Shown piece after piece: positions 52,271 to 52,783 of a stretch of DNA of 52,783 bases. Under the pieces are notes generated by a model. It was not told the DNA's origin. It made no database searches and was given only the letters and a program-made list of their open reading frames with translations. The translations under genes were made by a program, and so were the position numbers. Origin of the DNA: Tessaracoccus sp. SD287. GTDB lineage: Bacteria > Actinomycetota > Actinomycetes > Propionibacteriales > Propionibacteriaceae. The first letter of the stretch is position 1, and every line of letters starts with the position of its first letter. Where the stretch lies: assembly GCF_017355265.1 (NCBI RefSeq), contig NZ_JADIJQ010000019.1, positions 1-52,783 of the forward strand, read 5' to 3'.

Positions 52271-52783
52271 TCAGGCGCGAACCTGCAGCCCGGCCGCGGC
52301 CGCGTTGACGAGTTGGTTGCGCTCGGCGTCACCGATCGGTGCCTGGCCACAGAACACCGCCAACTTTCCCTCGCGGCCGACGTCGACGACGATGATGGTG
52401 ATCACGTCACCGCGCACCCCGTCGGGACGGTTGCTGACGTTCACCTCGGCCACCAGCTTCCAGCCGCCCTTGCCGTCGATGGTGACGGCCTCGTTCTGCA
52501 GATCCTTGCGTCCGGAGAAGTCGCGGTAGTAGTACGAGCTGGCCATGCACTGCATCAACTGGTTGGTGGCGGCCTGCGGGCTGGGGAAGACGGTGCGGTC
52601 GACCTCGCCGACCACGGCGATCGAGACCCACGAGGAGGTCACCTCGTCACGCTGCCCGGCCCGGTTCGACGCCCAGTCCAGCCCCCACCCGCTGGAGTTT
52701 GCCCAGCCGGGGATCTCGGCGAAGGACAGCCCGCCGCCGGTGTAGCGCCCGTTGTCGGGTTGGTTCTCGGCCACGTCGAAGGT
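52271..52783 (-). CDS. Paralogous exported-domain protein (5' end cut by window)
   Basis: The last 170 codons of a gene whose start lies beyond the right edge. The domain (GGGLSFAEIPGWANSSGWGLDW, YYYRDFSGRKDLQNEAVTIDG, VRGDVITIIVVDVGREGKLAVF) is clearly homologous to the external domain of the neighbouring DUF2510 protein, so the two arose by tandem duplication. The missing part probably has the same DUF2510-membrane-linker start, but this cannot be seen here. Confidence 0.75.
   Translation of the reverse strand, partial: TFDVAENQPDNGRYTGGGLSFAEIPGWANSSGWGLDWASNRAGQRDEVTSSWVSIAVVGEVDRTVFPSPQAATNQLMQCMASSYYYRDFSGRKDLQNEAVTIDGKGGWKLVAEVNVSNRPDGVRGDVITIIVVDVGREGKLAVFCGQAPIGDAERNQLVNAAAAGLQVRA

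Overview
The window is 52.8 kb of high-GC DNA from an actinobacterium. Between about 12 kb and 31 kb the gene order follows the mycobacterial Rv1201c-Rv1239c block as I remember it: dapD, dapE, a LOG-family protein, a small DivIVA-like protein, DUF3117, glgA/glgM, glgC, an O-methyltransferase, sigE, anti-sigma, tatB, mrp, DUF1003, an MgtE_N/CBS protein, a GSP17M-like membrane protein and corA. folP2, gpgS and htrA are absent, and dapA and aztD are inserted. This looks like Propionibacteriaceae or a near relative, but that placement is inference only. I see no IS element, prophage, CRISPR array or rRNA. Almost all sequence is coding, with overlapping ATGA/GTGA stop-start junctions.

Layout. 0-5.7 kb: PfkB sugar kinase, aminopeptidase N, and a VanW/peptidoglycan-binding membrane protein. 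5.7-7.7 kb: a 7Fe ferredoxin with DapC, then Hsp20 behind an HspR-type operator. 7.8-11.5 kb: a cell-wall-hydrolase-like membrane protein and a TrpXYZ-type ABC importer. 11.5-22.1 kb: lysine/diaminopimelate genes of the succinylase route (dapD, dapE, dapA, with dapC further left), the glycogen/maltose-1-phosphate pair GlgM/GlgC, a deviant tRNA-Gly, and an AztD-like zinc lipoprotein behind a Fur/Zur-type site. 22.1-31.1 kb: ECF sigma factor with a fused RseA-RseB anti-sigma protein, TatB, Mrp, DUF1003, MgtE_N/CBS protein, CoA-ester lyase, methyltransferase and CorA. 31.1-39.2 kb: aminopeptidase P, NAT_N/GNAT_C acyltransferase, zinc-ribbon protein, RNB ribonuclease, DUF222/HNH protein, two secreted proteins and the RNase P RNA gene.

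39.4-49.3 kb is the most interesting part: an eight-gene, tightly overlapping operon. It encodes a complete polyamine-type ABC importer (lipoprotein, ATPase, two permeases), both subunits of a hydantoinase/oxoprolinase, a UroD/MtaA-superfamily protein that keeps a His-x-Cys...Cys zinc site, and a LysR regulator. The non-coding region in front carries a T-N11-A dyad and a TTGACG box spaced as expected for LysR control. I read it as a self-regulated uptake and catabolic unit for an unidentified, possibly N-methylated, amide or lactam.

49.3-52.8 kb: a small secreted peptide with an unknown partner, methionine aminopeptidase (MapB type), a small acidic protein, and two related membrane or secreted proteins, the last cut by the window edge.

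Regulation: at least 13 genes have a TAnnnT -10 element ending exactly 6 or 7 nt before an ATG/GTG. This indicates leaderless transcription and decides several start codons (335, 8684, 21143, 27753, 51080, 52233). All product names come from reading the translations; no database search was run.
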